Assembly: GCF_014192225.1 (NCBI RefSeq)
Contig: NZ_JACHXS010000007.1
Span: forward strand, 310,001 to 374,000
Source of the DNA: Pseudoduganella umbonata
GTDB lineage: Bacteria > Pseudomonadota > Gammaproteobacteria > Burkholderiales > Burkholderiaceae_D
Direction: 5' to 3'
DNA length: 64,000 bases
The notes under the pieces are model-generated. The model was not told where the DNA came from. It ran no database searches and was given only the letters and a program-made list of their open reading frames with translations. Position 1 is the stretch's first letter, and each line of letters begins with the position of its first letter. Of the stretch, positions 17,122 to 26,283 are shown piece after piece. Position numbers and translations under genes: made by a program.

Positions 17122-18915
17122 TCACAGCAGCGACAGCGCCGGCGGGCCATCGCGACCCAGCCAGGTGGCATCGAAGCGTTGCTGCGTCGCCGCCAGCGCC
17201 GCAGCGTCGCCGCGTTGCCGGTACACCTCGACGAGGCCGCGCAGCGCCCAGCCATTGCCAGGGGTACGCGCCAGCGAGGCGCGGAAGGTCCGTTCGGCGG
17301 CATCGAGCCGGCCGGCGCGCAGCTGGACCGCGCCGAGCGACTGGCGCACCGGGTAGTACCAGTAAGGCGGCTCGGTGTAGGGCAGCGTGTCCTGCACGTC
17401 CACCGCTTCCTGGTACGCCGCCAGTGCGGCCGGCAGGTCGCCGCGCGCATCGGCCAGGCGGCCGGCGGCCACGGCCCGCGCCGTGCGCACGATGGCCCGC
17501 GCCGGCACGTTCGCCGCCTCGACCGGGGCAAAGTCCGCCGTGCGTTCCAGCGCCGACAGCGCGGCGACTTCCCGCTGTGCCGCGGCGTGGGCCCCCTTGC
17601 GGGCGTGGCCGACGGCACGCGCGTAGTGCCACATCGCCTTCACCAGCACCAGCCCGTTGCCGGGGTCGGGCAGGGCCAGCAGCGCATCGGGGCTGGAGAA
17701 CTGCACGTGCGAGAAGTAGGGCGCCGCCTTCACCGGCTGCATCATCGCGAATTCCTGCACCAGTTCCGCCGGCAGTGCGCGGTCGAGCTTGGCGGCGGCA
17801 TCCAGCGCCGTGGCGCCGTCGCCGCCCATCAGCGCCGAAACCATCACGAAATGGATGTTGTGCGGATAGTAGGCGCCCTTGTACACCGCATCGCTGGCGG
17901 CATTGCCGAAATAGGCTTCGTCGGCCGCGATCGCGTCCTGGTTCGAACGCAGCGCTTCCCGGTACAGGCCCACCCGGTAGTAGATGTGGGAGGGCATGTG
18001 CACCAGGTGGCCGGCGCCCGGCGCCTGCGCCGCCAGCAGCCGGGCGGAGGGCAGCGCCTTTTCCGGATGGCTCGATGCCTCCACCGCATGGATGTAGTAG
18101 TGGGCGGCGCCCGGATGGCGCGGGTTGCGTTCCAGCACGCGCTCGAGCGCATCGACCATCTCGGCCGTGCGGCCCTTGGCCCGCGTGCCGGCGGCTTCCC
18201 AGTAATCCCATGGCGCCAGGTCCATCAGCGCTTCGGCGAACAGCACCTGCACCGTGTCGTCGTTGGGGAAGGCGCGCGCCGCATCCGTCATCGCTGCCGC
18301 GTAGGCCTTGTCCAGCGCGGCCCGGTCGGCGCCTGGCGAAGCTGCGTAGCGCCGGGCCACCGCGCGGATCAGGGCCTGCTCGACGGGTGTGCTCCGCGGT
18401 GCCAGCTTCGCGGCTGCCTGCGCCGCGGCGAACGCCGGTTCCACCGCCTGCGCGAACATCGGCGCATTGATGTTGGGACCCAGCACCAGCGCCTCGCCCC
18501 ACCAGCACATGGCGCAGTCCGGGTCGAGCGTGCGCGCGGCGTTGAAGGCGCGCGCCGCCTCGGCATGGTTGAAGCCGAACGCCAGCCGCAGGCCCTGGTC
18601 GAAATAGGCCTGCGCCTTCGGCTGCTTCGTGGTGACCGGCACGTGCAGCGTGCCCAGGTTGCCATACAGCGGCGGCATGCCTGCCGGTGGTGTCGCGCTG
18701 TCGCTGGCCGAGGGCCGGAACGGCGCCGTTTCGGCCTGCGCCAGCACGAGTCCCGCCGGCAGTGGCGGAGGACCCGGCCGGGCCGACGTGCACACGGGCG
18801 CATCGGCCGGCAGCGGGCCGGCTCCGCCGCGCCGCTCGGCCAGCGAGGGCGCCAGGACCGCCGTGACGGCGGCGACGGCGGCCGCGGCCGCCAGTACCGG
18901 TTTCGCTTTCATCAT
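17122..18915 (-). CDS. Exported TPR-repeat protein
   Basis: 597 residues, starting MMKAKPVLAAAAAVAAVTAVLA, a signal peptide or N-terminal anchor. Multiple TPR-like helical pairs fill the protein: QAYFDQGLRLAFGFNHAEAA and AARAFNAARTLDPDCAMCWW early on, and RTFRASLARTPGNGWALRGL near the end. A CAMCWWGEALVLGPNIN block with a CxxC pair and HYYIHAVEAS are conserved-looking features of a family of secreted TPR proteins of unknown role. I infer a periplasmic scaffold. The ATGATG start follows GAGGG; the second ATG may be the real one. It faces the divergent SagB-type gene. Confidence 0.65.
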   Translation of the reverse strand: MMKAKPVLAAAAAVAAVTAVLAPSLAERRGGAGPLPADAPVCTSARPGPPPLPAGLVLAQAETAPFRPSASDSATPPAGMPPLYGNLGTLHVPVTTKQPKAQAYFDQGLRLAFGFNHAEAARAFNAARTLDPDCAMCWWGEALVLGPNINAPMFAQAVEPAFAAAQAAAKLAPRSTPVEQALIRAVARRYAASPGADRAALDKAYAAAMTDAARAFPNDDTVQVLFAEALMDLAPWDYWEAAGTRAKGRTAEMVDALERVLERNPRHPGAAHYYIHAVEASSHPEKALPSARLLAAQAPGAGHLVHMPSHIYYRVGLYREALRSNQDAIAADEAYFGNAASDAVYKGAYYPHNIHFVMVSALMGGDGATALDAAAKLDRALPAELVQEFAMMQPVKAAPYFSHVQFSSPDALLALPDPGNGLVLVKAMWHYARAVGHARKGAHAAAQREVAALSALERTADFAPVEAANVPARAIVRTARAVAAGRLADARGDLPAALAAYQEAVDVQDTLPYTEPPYWYYPVRQSLGAVQLRAGRLDAAERTFRASLARTPGNGWALRGLVEVYRQRGDAAALAATQQRFDATWLGRDGPPALSLL

Positions 18916-19030
18916 CCCTCGCTTCGAACGTTATGGGTGTAATCGATTTGAATGCCGGAGGCAGGGCGGGTTCCGGGTCTTGAATGGCGTTATGTGTAGA
19001 ATCAAGTTACGTCATTTCTCCGGGAATGCA

Positions 19031-20860
19031 ATGCCGAAGCTGGCCTGGGTCCTGTTGCCGCTGGCGCTGTACGGCGCCGGGTTTTGCCTGGCGCTGGCGC
19101 GCGGCAGGGCACCGTCGCGCCACGGGCTGAACGTGCAGCTCAGCGTGCTGCTGATGGGCTATCTGCTCGCCACGGCCGGGCTGGGCATCTTCTGGGTGGC
19201 GAACCAGCAGTTGCCGGTGTTCGACTGGCACTACCTGTTTGGCTACGGCACGCTTGCGCTGGTGGCGCTGCACCTGTGGTTCAACCTGCCGGTCGTATGG
19301 CGCACGTTGCGCGGCGGTGGCCGCACCACGGCCCGGACCACGGCCAGGACCGCTGCCGGGCCGCGGCGTCCGCTGCCGGCGCTGGCCATCGTGGCCGCGG
19401 CGGTCGTAGCGTCAGCGGGCGCCGGATATCTGGCGGGCGCGTTGCGCGCACCCGCTCCGGCGGCGGTGGCGCTGGAAGACGACGTGGCTGCCGTGGTGCG
19501 CTTCCACCAGCACTCGTCGCTATCGCGTACCGGCGTGTTCGGCAGCATGCCCGGCTTCGACTGGGGCGACGCGCCGCCGCCGTTCAAGCGCTATCCGGAT
19601 GCCGCGGGCATTGCGCTCGGGCCGGTGGCCGGTGCGGGCACCGCCCTGTCGGCCGCCCTGCGGGTACCGGCTGCACGAACGGGAGCGCCCACGCTGGCGG
19701 AAGCGGGCACGCTGCTGCAACTGGCCGCCGGCATCACGCAGCGGCGCGGCGGGCAGGTGCTGCGTGCCGCGCCATCGTCCGGCGGGCTGTTCCCCAGCGA
19801 GCTGTACCTGCTGGCTCGCCGCGTCGAAGGGCTGGCGCCCGGCATTTACCATTACGACGTGGCAGGCGGGCGCCTCGCTTCGCTGGGCGCGCTGCCGGCG
19901 ATCGACGGCATGCCGTCCGCCACCGATGCCGATGCCGCCATCGTGCTCACGTCCATCTTCCACCGTTCCGGCTACAAGTATCGCGAGCGGGCCTGGCGCT
20001 ATGCGGTGGCCGATGCCGGCCACCTGCTGGAAAACCTGCGCGTGGCGGCGCACGCGGCGGGGCTGCATGCAGCGCTGTCATCGCGTTTCGACGAAGGCCT
20101 GCTGGCCGGCGCGCTGGGCGTCGATGGCGTGCGCGAAGCGCCACTGGCCGTGATGGAATTGCGCCGTGACGGCGGCCCGGTACCGGCCGCGTTTGCGCCC
20201 GCGTCGATACCTGCATCGGCAAACCCCGCCGCGCTGGGTGCCACCAGCCGGATACAGCAGGCCACGTCGCTGCGCATCCCCGCTCTCCGCAACGGGGCCA
20301 CCATTGCCCTGCCGGCACCGCAGCCATCCGCGATGCCGGTGGCCCGGGCCATCGCCGAACGGCGCAGCAAGCGCCGGTTCACCGCCGCTGCCGTGCCGCT
20401 GCCGGTACTGGCGTCGCTGCTGGCCGACCTGCGGCAGCCGGTGCAACTGTCCGCCGCCGTGCGCATCCATCTCGTCGTCAATCGCGTGCAGGGGTTGAGA
20501 CCGGGGGTTTATCGTTACGGGCCGGGCCATGGACTCGAACGCGTGCGCAGCGGCACGTTCGCCGCCGCCGCGCGCTCGGCCGCGCTGGCCCAGGACGCGA
20601 TCGGCGATGCCGCCGTCGTGCTGGTCCTCGCCGCCGACCGCCGCACCATGCTGGCCGAAGGGGCGCGCGGCTACCGCCATGCCTTCCTCGAAACCGGCCT
20701 CGTCGGCGAACGGTGGCTGCTGGGCGCCACCGCCCGCGGCCTCGGCGCCTGCCCCGTGGGGGCGTTCTACGACGACGAAGCCGCCGCGCTGGTCGGTGTC
20801 GATGGGCGACGCGAATGGGTGCTGCACTTTGCCGCGCTGGGCGTCGCGGCGCCGCAGTAA
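19031..20860 (+). CDS. Membrane-anchored protein with two SagB-type (nitroreductase-like) oxidoreductase domains
   Basis: 609 residues. Three to four hydrophobic helices (to about residue 145; KLAWVLLPLALYGAGFCLAL, DWHYLFGYGTLALVALHLWF) contain His residues and look like a small cytochrome-b-like anchor. Then come two FMN-dependent nitroreductase/SagB-like domains, at about 175-390 (RAAPSSGGLFPSELYLLAR, PGIYHYDV) and 420-609 (AERRSKRRF, PGVYRYGPGHGLE, ETGLVGERWLLGATARGLG). SagB enzymes oxidise azolines in RiPP pathways, but many SagB-type proteins stand alone. I chose ATG 19031 because the first helix starts there; ATG 18992 is in frame. No RiPP cyclase is adjacent. The substrate is unknown. 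Confidence 0.72.
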   Translation: MPKLAWVLLPLALYGAGFCLALARGRAPSRHGLNVQLSVLLMGYLLATAGLGIFWVANQQLPVFDWHYLFGYGTLALVALHLWFNLPVVWRTLRGGGRTTARTTARTAAGPRRPLPALAIVAAAVVASAGAGYLAGALRAPAPAAVALEDDVAAVVRFHQHSSLSRTGVFGSMPGFDWGDAPPPFKRYPDAAGIALGPVAGAGTALSAALRVPAARTGAPTLAEAGTLLQLAAGITQRRGGQVLRAAPSSGGLFPSELYLLARRVEGLAPGIYHYDVAGGRLASLGALPAIDGMPSATDADAAIVLTSIFHRSGYKYRERAWRYAVADAGHLLENLRVAAHAAGLHAALSSRFDEGLLAGALGVDGVREAPLAVMELRRDGGPVPAAFAPASIPASANPAALGATSRIQQATSLRIPALRNGATIALPAPQPSAMPVARAIAERRSKRRFTAAAVPLPVLASLLADLRQPVQLSAAVRIHLVVNRVQGLRPGVYRYGPGHGLERVRSGTFAAAARSAALAQDAIGDAAVVLVLAADRRTMLAEGARGYRHAFLETGLVGERWLLGATARGLGACPVGAFYDDEAAALVGVDGRREWVLHFAALGVAAPQ

Positions 20861-20909
20861 ATGCCCTGCCGATGGTAGACTTTCCGCTTCCCCCCAGCCA
20901 TTTTTCGTC

Positions 20910-21692
20910 ATGCCCGACCTTCCCGCCGCCGATATCCACCTGCGCAGCTACGGTGCGCAGCGCGAGTCCGACCGCCATGCGTTCGCGCAGCTGGTGCTGC
21001 CCGTCGCGGGCACGGTGCTGCTCGACATCGAAGGGCACGAAGGCCGGCTCGATCCGCTGCATGGCGCACTGGTGGCACCTGGCGCGTGGCATGCGCAGTG
21101 CGGTACCGATGGCAACCGGTCGGTCATTGTCGACATCGGGGACGACAGCGGTTTCCTCGCGCAGGGCGACTGGCAGCGCCTGCTGGAACGGCCGTTCACG
21201 CCGCTGGCGGCGGCCGCGCGCAAGCTCGTCGAGTACATGGCACTGATGCATGGCACGCCGGCGCTGCGCCCGGCGCTGGTCCATGGCTGGGTGCCGCTGC
21301 TGCTCGATGCGCTGGCGCAGGCCCCGGCCCAGCCCCGGTCCAGGCTGGCCGCGCTATGCGCCGGCATCGAAGCCGGGCCGGGACAGCCATGGACGACGGC
21401 ATCGATGGCGCGGTACGCCGGCGTCAGCATCAGCCGGCTTCATGCGCTGTTCCGGGAAGAGCTCGATGCGACGCCCCATGCATGGCTGATGGCGCGGCGG
21501 CTCGGGCGTGCCTGCGAATGGCTGGCGGCCGGCAGCGGTACCATCGCCGAGGTGGCGCTGGCCGCGGGCTTCACCGACCAGAGCGCGCTGACGCGGGCAA
21601 TGCGCGCCGCGCTCGGCACAACGCCGGCCGCGTACCGCCGCGCCAGCCAGGAGAATGGCGCAAGAACGCGCGAGGAATCGCCAAGAAAATAA
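20910..21692 (+). CDS. AraC-family transcriptional regulator
   Basis: 260 residues. An N-terminal cupin-like sensor (about 1-110; ADIHLRSYGAQRESDRHAF, HGALVAPGAWHAQC) precedes two C-terminal helix-turn-helix motifs at about 155-245 (MARYAGVSISRLHALFREEL and IAEVALAAGFTDQSALTRAM, ending LGTTPAAYRR). It lies 41 bases upstream of an EamA-type exporter gene on the same strand, an arrangement in which the AraC protein commonly controls the exporter. The effector is unknown. Confidence 0.85.
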   Translation: MPDLPAADIHLRSYGAQRESDRHAFAQLVLPVAGTVLLDIEGHEGRLDPLHGALVAPGAWHAQCGTDGNRSVIVDIGDDSGFLAQGDWQRLLERPFTPLAAAARKLVEYMALMHGTPALRPALVHGWVPLLLDALAQAPAQPRSRLAALCAGIEAGPGQPWTTASMARYAGVSISRLHALFREELDATPHAWLMARRLGRACEWLAAGSGTIAEVALAAGFTDQSALTRAMRAALGTTPAAYRRASQENGARTREESPRK

Positions 21693-21707
21693 GGCCGCCA
21701 ACGTCGA

Positions 21708-21730
21708 GAATCTCCTTTTCGAGGAGATTC
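21708..21730 (+). promoter_or_regulatory. Hairpin that can hide the ribosome site of the EamA gene
   Basis: An 8-bp perfect stem, GAATCTCC (21708-21715) with GGAGATTC (21723-21730), is closed by a 7-base loop. The right arm is the Shine-Dalgarno GGAG of the gene starting at 21734. Folding would block initiation, so translation may depend on ribosomes arriving from the AraC gene or on a factor that opens the stem. Confidence 0.5.
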
Positions 21731-21733
21731 GAG

Positions 21734-22681
21734 ATGGTCGAACATCACCGCCGCGGTATCGCCGCGGGCATCGCGGCCGGCGCCGTCTGGGGGCTGATCT
21801 TCGTGGCCCCCGGACTGGCGCCCGGTTTCACGCCGCTCCAGCTCTCCGCGGGCCGCTACCTGGCCTACGGCATCATCGCCGCGCTGCTGCTTGCGCCAAC
21901 GTGGCGCGCCGTGACGGCGCGGCTCACGGCGGCCGACTGGCGCGCGCTGGCCGGCCTGGGGCTGGCCGGCAATATCGTCTACTACGTACTGCTGGCCGCC
22001 GCGGTGCAGGCCGGCGGCGTGGCCATGGCGTCGCTCGTCATCGGCCTGGCGCCGATCGCCATCACGCTTGCCGGCAGCCGCGACCGGCACGCTGTGCCGC
22101 TGCGGCGGCTGATGCCATCGCTGGCACTGAGCGCGGCCGGCCTGGCCTGTATCGGCAGGGATGCGCTGTCTACGTCGGGTTCGCCAGTCGGCTTGCTGTG
22201 CGCGCTCGGTGCACTGGTTTCGTGGACGCTGTACGCGGTGTGGAACAGCCGCGTGCTGGCGCGGGCGGGCACGGTGTCGGGTGGGCAGTGGAGCTTGCTG
22301 GTTGGCGTGGTCACGGGGCTCGAGGCCCTCGTGCTCGCGGTACCGGCCTTCGTGTGGACAGAGGGGGCGCACGAGGCGGCCGCATGGTGGCGCTTCATCG
22401 GCGTCGTTAGTACCGTCGCCCTGCTGTGCTCCGTGTTCGCCAATACCTTGTGGAACTTCGCCAGCCGCGCCCTGCCGCTGGCGCTGACGGGGCAGATGGT
22501 CGTGTTCGAGACGCTGTTCGGCCTGCTGTACGGCTTCCTGTGGGAAGCACGCTTGCCCACGCGGTACGAAAGCGCGGCGATCGTGCTGCTGGTGGCCGGC
22601 GTGGTGGCCTGCGCCGTGGCACATCGCGGCGACAGGCCGCGGCGGGCGCCTGCAGGCGCCCAACCGCAGCCCTTGCCTTAG
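21734..22681 (+). CDS. EamA/DMT-family inner-membrane transporter
   Basis: 315 residues, about ten hydrophobic helices in two EamA repeats. The first begins GIAAGIAAGAVWGLIFVAPG, and the second begins at about residue 150 (GLLCALGALVSWTLYAVWN). Members usually export amino acids or other small metabolites using the proton gradient; the substrate is not predictable. AGGAG precedes the ATG, though in a hairpin. The C-terminus overlaps the convergent M28 peptidase gene by four bases. It is probably controlled by the AraC protein upstream. Confidence 0.85.
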   Translation: MVEHHRRGIAAGIAAGAVWGLIFVAPGLAPGFTPLQLSAGRYLAYGIIAALLLAPTWRAVTARLTAADWRALAGLGLAGNIVYYVLLAAAVQAGGVAMASLVIGLAPIAITLAGSRDRHAVPLRRLMPSLALSAAGLACIGRDALSTSGSPVGLLCALGALVSWTLYAVWNSRVLARAGTVSGGQWSLLVGVVTGLEALVLAVPAFVWTEGAHEAAAWWRFIGVVSTVALLCSVFANTLWNFASRALPLALTGQMVVFETLFGLLYGFLWEARLPTRYESAAIVLLVAGVVACAVAHRGDRPRRAPAGAQPQPLP

Positions 22682-24321
22682 CGCTTGGCCGCGCTGGCTT
22701 CGCGCAGCACGCGGAACTCGGACTCCTTGCCCCAGTTCGGCCAGTCGCGCGATTCGGCCAGGTCGCGGCCCACGCCATACAGCATCTCCAGGTCGCTGGC
22801 CATGCCGGTGAACGGCCACTTCGGATTCCACTCGTCGGCCGGCTGGTGGTAGCGGTCCTTCGTGTAGTTCTCTTCCTCGGCCTTGCCGGCCGCGGTGCCG
22901 CCGGCGACCCAGTCCTCGCCAGAACCGAACGATACCGCCGGCACGCCGCGCTTGGCGAACGGGAAGTGGTCGGAGCGGAAGAAGTAGCCCGCTTCCGGCT
23001 TCGGATCCGGCGCGTAGGCCTGGTTGCGTTCGCGCGCCTTGGCGACCAGGCGGTCCAGCAGGTCCAGCTTCGCGCTGCCGGAAATCGTGAAGTTGCGCGA
23101 CGGGCCGTGCGGGCTCAGGGCGTCGACGTTGATCACGCCGACCGTCTTCTCCAGCGGGTAGAGGGGATTGGCCGCGTAGTACTCGGAGCCCAGCAAGCCT
23201 TTCTCTTCGGCCGTCACGGCCAGGAACACCACGCTGCGCTTCGGTGCCGGCGCCTGCGCATAGGCGCGCGCCAGTTCGATCAGCGCGGCCATGCCGGTAC
23301 CGTTGTCGACGGCGCCGTTGTAGATCTTGTCGCCTTTGGCATCCGGCGCGCCCACGCCCAGGTGATCCCAGTGGCCGCTGTAGATGATGGTTTCGTCGGC
23401 ACGCTCGCTGCCCGGAATCAGCGCCACCACGTTGCGCGACTTGATCACCTGCGCATCGACCGCGTAGCGGGCCGACAGCGTCACGCCGGCCAGCGGCACC
23501 GGCTTGAAGTCGCGGCTTTGCGCCTGCTTCTTGGCCGCGTCGAAATCCAGGCCGGCGCGCTTGAACAGGTCGGCCGCGGCGTCGCGCTGGATCCATGCTT
23601 CCATCGGCGCATGCGATTTGGCCGGATCCTTGCGCACGATGTCGTACATGACGTTGGTGTTCGAATTCTTCACGGTGGCCCAGCCGTACGATGCCGGCGC
23701 CGTTTCATGCACGATGATCGTGCCCAGCGCGCCGCGGCGCGCCATCTCCTCGTACTTGTAGGTCCAGCGGCCGTAGTAGGTCATCGCCTTGCCGCCGAAG
23801 TCGCCGGCACCCGTTTCGAAATCCGGATCGTTGATCAGCACGATCGCCAGCTTGCCCTTCAGGTCCTGGCCCTTGAAATCGTCCCAGTTGCGTTCCGGCG
23901 CGGTGACGCCGTAGCCGGCGAACACCAGCGGCGCGTTCTTGAAGTCCACCAGCGGCTTGCCGTTCATTGCCGCGCGCACCGCCATCTGCTCGCCCTGCGT
24001 CCACTTCAGCGCATCCTTGCCGGCGTGGACGGTCAGCGCCACCGGGCCCTTGATCTGGAAGCGGCCCAGCGGCACTTCCTGCGTCCAGCCGCGCTTGCCG
24101 CCGGCGATGTCGCCGCCCGGCTGCGCACCGGCCGCCTTGAACTGCTCGACGAGGTAATCGACCGTTTTCGTCTCGCCCGCGGTATGCGGCTCGCGCCCTT
24201 CGAAGGCATCGGAAGACAGCACCTTGACGTGCTGGGACAGGCGTTGCGGGTCGAATGTCGGGGTGGCCGCATGCGCCGCGAACGCGGCCAGCAGCAGCGT
24301 GGCCAGCAGGGTTTTTTTCAC
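22678..24321 (-). CDS. Secreted M28-family aminopeptidase with PA domain
   Basis: 547 residues. The signal peptide MKKTLLATLLLAAFAAHA ends at Ala-Ala. A protease-associated (PA) domain lies at about 120-245. The zinc peptidase domain has GHWDHLG (first zinc ligand His-x-Asp), DNGTGMAALIELARA (bridging Asp) and TAEEKGLLGSEYY (catalytic Glu and ligand Glu), then ends with a His ligand in RSDHFPFAKRGVP. This matches M28 aminopeptidases or glutamate carboxypeptidase-like enzymes, which take residues from peptide ends in the periplasm or outside. No adjacent gene suggests a specific substrate. Confidence 0.88.
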   Translation of the reverse strand: MKKTLLATLLLAAFAAHAATPTFDPQRLSQHVKVLSSDAFEGREPHTAGETKTVDYLVEQFKAAGAQPGGDIAGGKRGWTQEVPLGRFQIKGPVALTVHAGKDALKWTQGEQMAVRAAMNGKPLVDFKNAPLVFAGYGVTAPERNWDDFKGQDLKGKLAIVLINDPDFETGAGDFGGKAMTYYGRWTYKYEEMARRGALGTIIVHETAPASYGWATVKNSNTNVMYDIVRKDPAKSHAPMEAWIQRDAAADLFKRAGLDFDAAKKQAQSRDFKPVPLAGVTLSARYAVDAQVIKSRNVVALIPGSERADETIIYSGHWDHLGVGAPDAKGDKIYNGAVDNGTGMAALIELARAYAQAPAPKRSVVFLAVTAEEKGLLGSEYYAANPLYPLEKTVGVINVDALSPHGPSRNFTISGSAKLDLLDRLVAKARERNQAYAPDPKPEAGYFFRSDHFPFAKRGVPAVSFGSGEDWVAGGTAAGKAEEENYTKDRYHQPADEWNPKWPFTGMASDLEMLYGVGRDLAESRDWPNWGKESEFRVLREASAAKR

Positions 24322-24388
24322 TCGGGATCTCCATGTGTCAAACGATGAAGCAGCAAGTATCGTCCGAACGGCCGCCGCGGTAAACCCT

Positions 24389-26179
24389 TCAGGGCATTTC
24401 GGCGCCTTCGCGCCTGCCGGCGTTCTGCAGGCCGATCCGGTCGTGCTCGAACGACTGCGCCAGTTCCTGCCGCGCTTCTTCCTGGATCGAGATCATCTGC
24501 GACTCGTCGCGGAAGTGCGGGAACATCGCTTCCAGCGTGGCCAGGTTGTGTTCGCGGAACCTGGTGCGCGCCAGCTGCGCGCTGGCTTCGTCGATGCCCA
24601 GCTGGCGCATGGCGTGCTCGCCGATGCGCAGCGCCGCTTCGAAGGTTTCGCGCTCGACGATGTCGACGCCCCGTTCGCGCAGCTCGAACAGGTGCGTCAC
24701 GTTGCGCGCCCGGCCGATCATCTTCAGGTGCGGGAAATGCTCGCGCACCAGGTCCGCCAGCCGCAGGCTGGTGTCCATGTCGTCGATCGCATTGATCAGC
24801 AGCACCGCCTTGTCCGCCTCGGCGGCGCGCAGCAGGTCGAGCCGCGTGGCGTCGCCGTAGAACACCCGCAGGCCGAAGCGGCGCAGCATGTCGATCAGGT
24901 CCGGATCGTTGTCCAGCACCGTCATGCGGATGCCGGAGGCGGCCAGCATGCGGCCGGCGATCTGGCCCACGCGGCCGAAGCCGGCGATGATGACGCGCGC
25001 GCCATCGGGTTCGATGGTGTCGGCCGGCTTCGGCGGCACGGCGTGCAGGCGCCGGCTCAGCCGCTCGGCGCCCGCCATCGCCAGCGGCGTCAGCGCCATC
25101 GATACCGCCACTACCAGTACCAGCGTCTCGCGCCATTGGGCCGTGAGCACGTTGGCGTCCTGCGCCACGGCCAGCACCACGAAGGCGAATTCGCTGCCCT
25201 GTGCCAGCAGCCCGGCGAACGGCCAGCGCTGCACCGCCGGCACCGGCAGCGCGCGCGCGGCCAGGCCGAGCAGCACCATCTTCAGCAGCACGTAGCCGAC
25301 GGTCAGCGCGGCGATCCACAGCGGCGCCGCGGCCAGCAGGCCGAAATTGACCGACATGCCGACCGACGTGAAGAACAGCCCCAGCAGCAGGCCCTTGAAT
25401 GGTTCCAGGTCGGTTTCCAGCGCCTTGCGGTATTCGGAGCCGGCCAGCAGCACGCCGGCCAGGAAGGCGCCCAGGCCCATCGACAGGTCGGCCAGTTCCA
25501 TCAGCTGGGCGATGCCGAGCACCAGCAGCAGCGCGAACGCCGTGAAAATCTCGCGCAGGCCGGTGCGGGCGATCAGCCGCAGCGCGGGGCGCATCGCATA
25601 GCGGCCGACCAGCAGCACGCAGGCCACGGCGGCGACGGCGAACAGCGGGTTGAAGTCGGCCGCGCCGCCGCCGCCCAGCAGCGGCACCGCCACCAGCAGC
25701 GGGATCGCCGCCATGTCCTGGAACAGCAGGATCGCAAAGGCCGCCTGGCCGGCCGGCGTGTTGTCCAGGTGGCGTTCGTTCATGTTCTGTACCGCGATGG
25801 CTGTCGACGACAGGGCCAGCGCGATGCCGGCCACCAGCGCGCCGAGCCACGGCATGCCGAGCAGCCAGGCCACGGCGCCGAGCACGAGGCCGCAGGCCGC
25901 CATCTGCAGTGCGCCGCCGCCCAATACCAGACGGCGCATCGCCACCAGCTTGGCCGGCTGCAGCTCCAGGCCGATCAGGAACAGCATCAGCACCACGCCG
26001 ATCTCGGCCACGTGGCCGATCAGTTCCACCTCGCCGATCAGGCCCAGCCCCCACGGGCCGATGATGGCGCCGCCGATCAGGTAGCCGAGCACCGAGCCGA
26101 GGCCGAGGCGCTGGGCCAGCGGCACCAGCAGCACGGCGGTAACGAGGAAGACGATGGGTGTGAGCAGCAGGTCGTGCAT
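24389..26179 (-). CDS. Kef-type monovalent cation:proton antiporter (CPA2) with TrkA-N domain
   Basis: 596 residues. The first about 390 residues form 11-13 membrane helices of the CPA2 exchanger, starting MHDLLLTPIVFLVTAVLLVP and including GYLIGGAIIGPWGLGLI. After it comes a soluble RCK/TrkA-N domain with the nucleotide motif GFGRVGQIAGRML at about residue 405. KefB/KefC proteins exchange K+ for H+ and are gated by glutathione adducts or nucleotides. I chose ATG 26179 over an ATG 17 codons upstream because family members begin at that helix. No kefF/kefG-type ancillary gene is adjacent, so gating is uncertain. Confidence 0.87.
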   Translation of the reverse strand: MHDLLLTPIVFLVTAVLLVPLAQRLGLGSVLGYLIGGAIIGPWGLGLIGEVELIGHVAEIGVVLMLFLIGLELQPAKLVAMRRLVLGGGALQMAACGLVLGAVAWLLGMPWLGALVAGIALALSSTAIAVQNMNERHLDNTPAGQAAFAILLFQDMAAIPLLVAVPLLGGGGAADFNPLFAVAAVACVLLVGRYAMRPALRLIARTGLREIFTAFALLLVLGIAQLMELADLSMGLGAFLAGVLLAGSEYRKALETDLEPFKGLLLGLFFTSVGMSVNFGLLAAAPLWIAALTVGYVLLKMVLLGLAARALPVPAVQRWPFAGLLAQGSEFAFVVLAVAQDANVLTAQWRETLVLVVAVSMALTPLAMAGAERLSRRLHAVPPKPADTIEPDGARVIIAGFGRVGQIAGRMLAASGIRMTVLDNDPDLIDMLRRFGLRVFYGDATRLDLLRAAEADKAVLLINAIDDMDTSLRLADLVREHFPHLKMIGRARNVTHLFELRERGVDIVERETFEAALRIGEHAMRQLGIDEASAQLARTRFREHNLATLEAMFPHFRDESQMISIQEEARQELAQSFEHDRIGLQNAGRREGAEMP

Positions 26180-26283
26180 GGCGTCGTGGGTTGCAGTTGA
26201 GCAGGTTGCAATGGTACGTCTTCCTGGCACTGTCCGCGGCGCATTTGCTATGCTGCGAAGTTCAACGAATTACGGAGCGAATG

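Noticed and set aside
11242-20860. A RiPP gene cluster joining the Nif11-like peptide and the SagB-type protein
   Set aside because: They are 7.5 kb apart with unrelated genes between, and there is no cyclase (YcaO), lanthionine enzyme or exporter.
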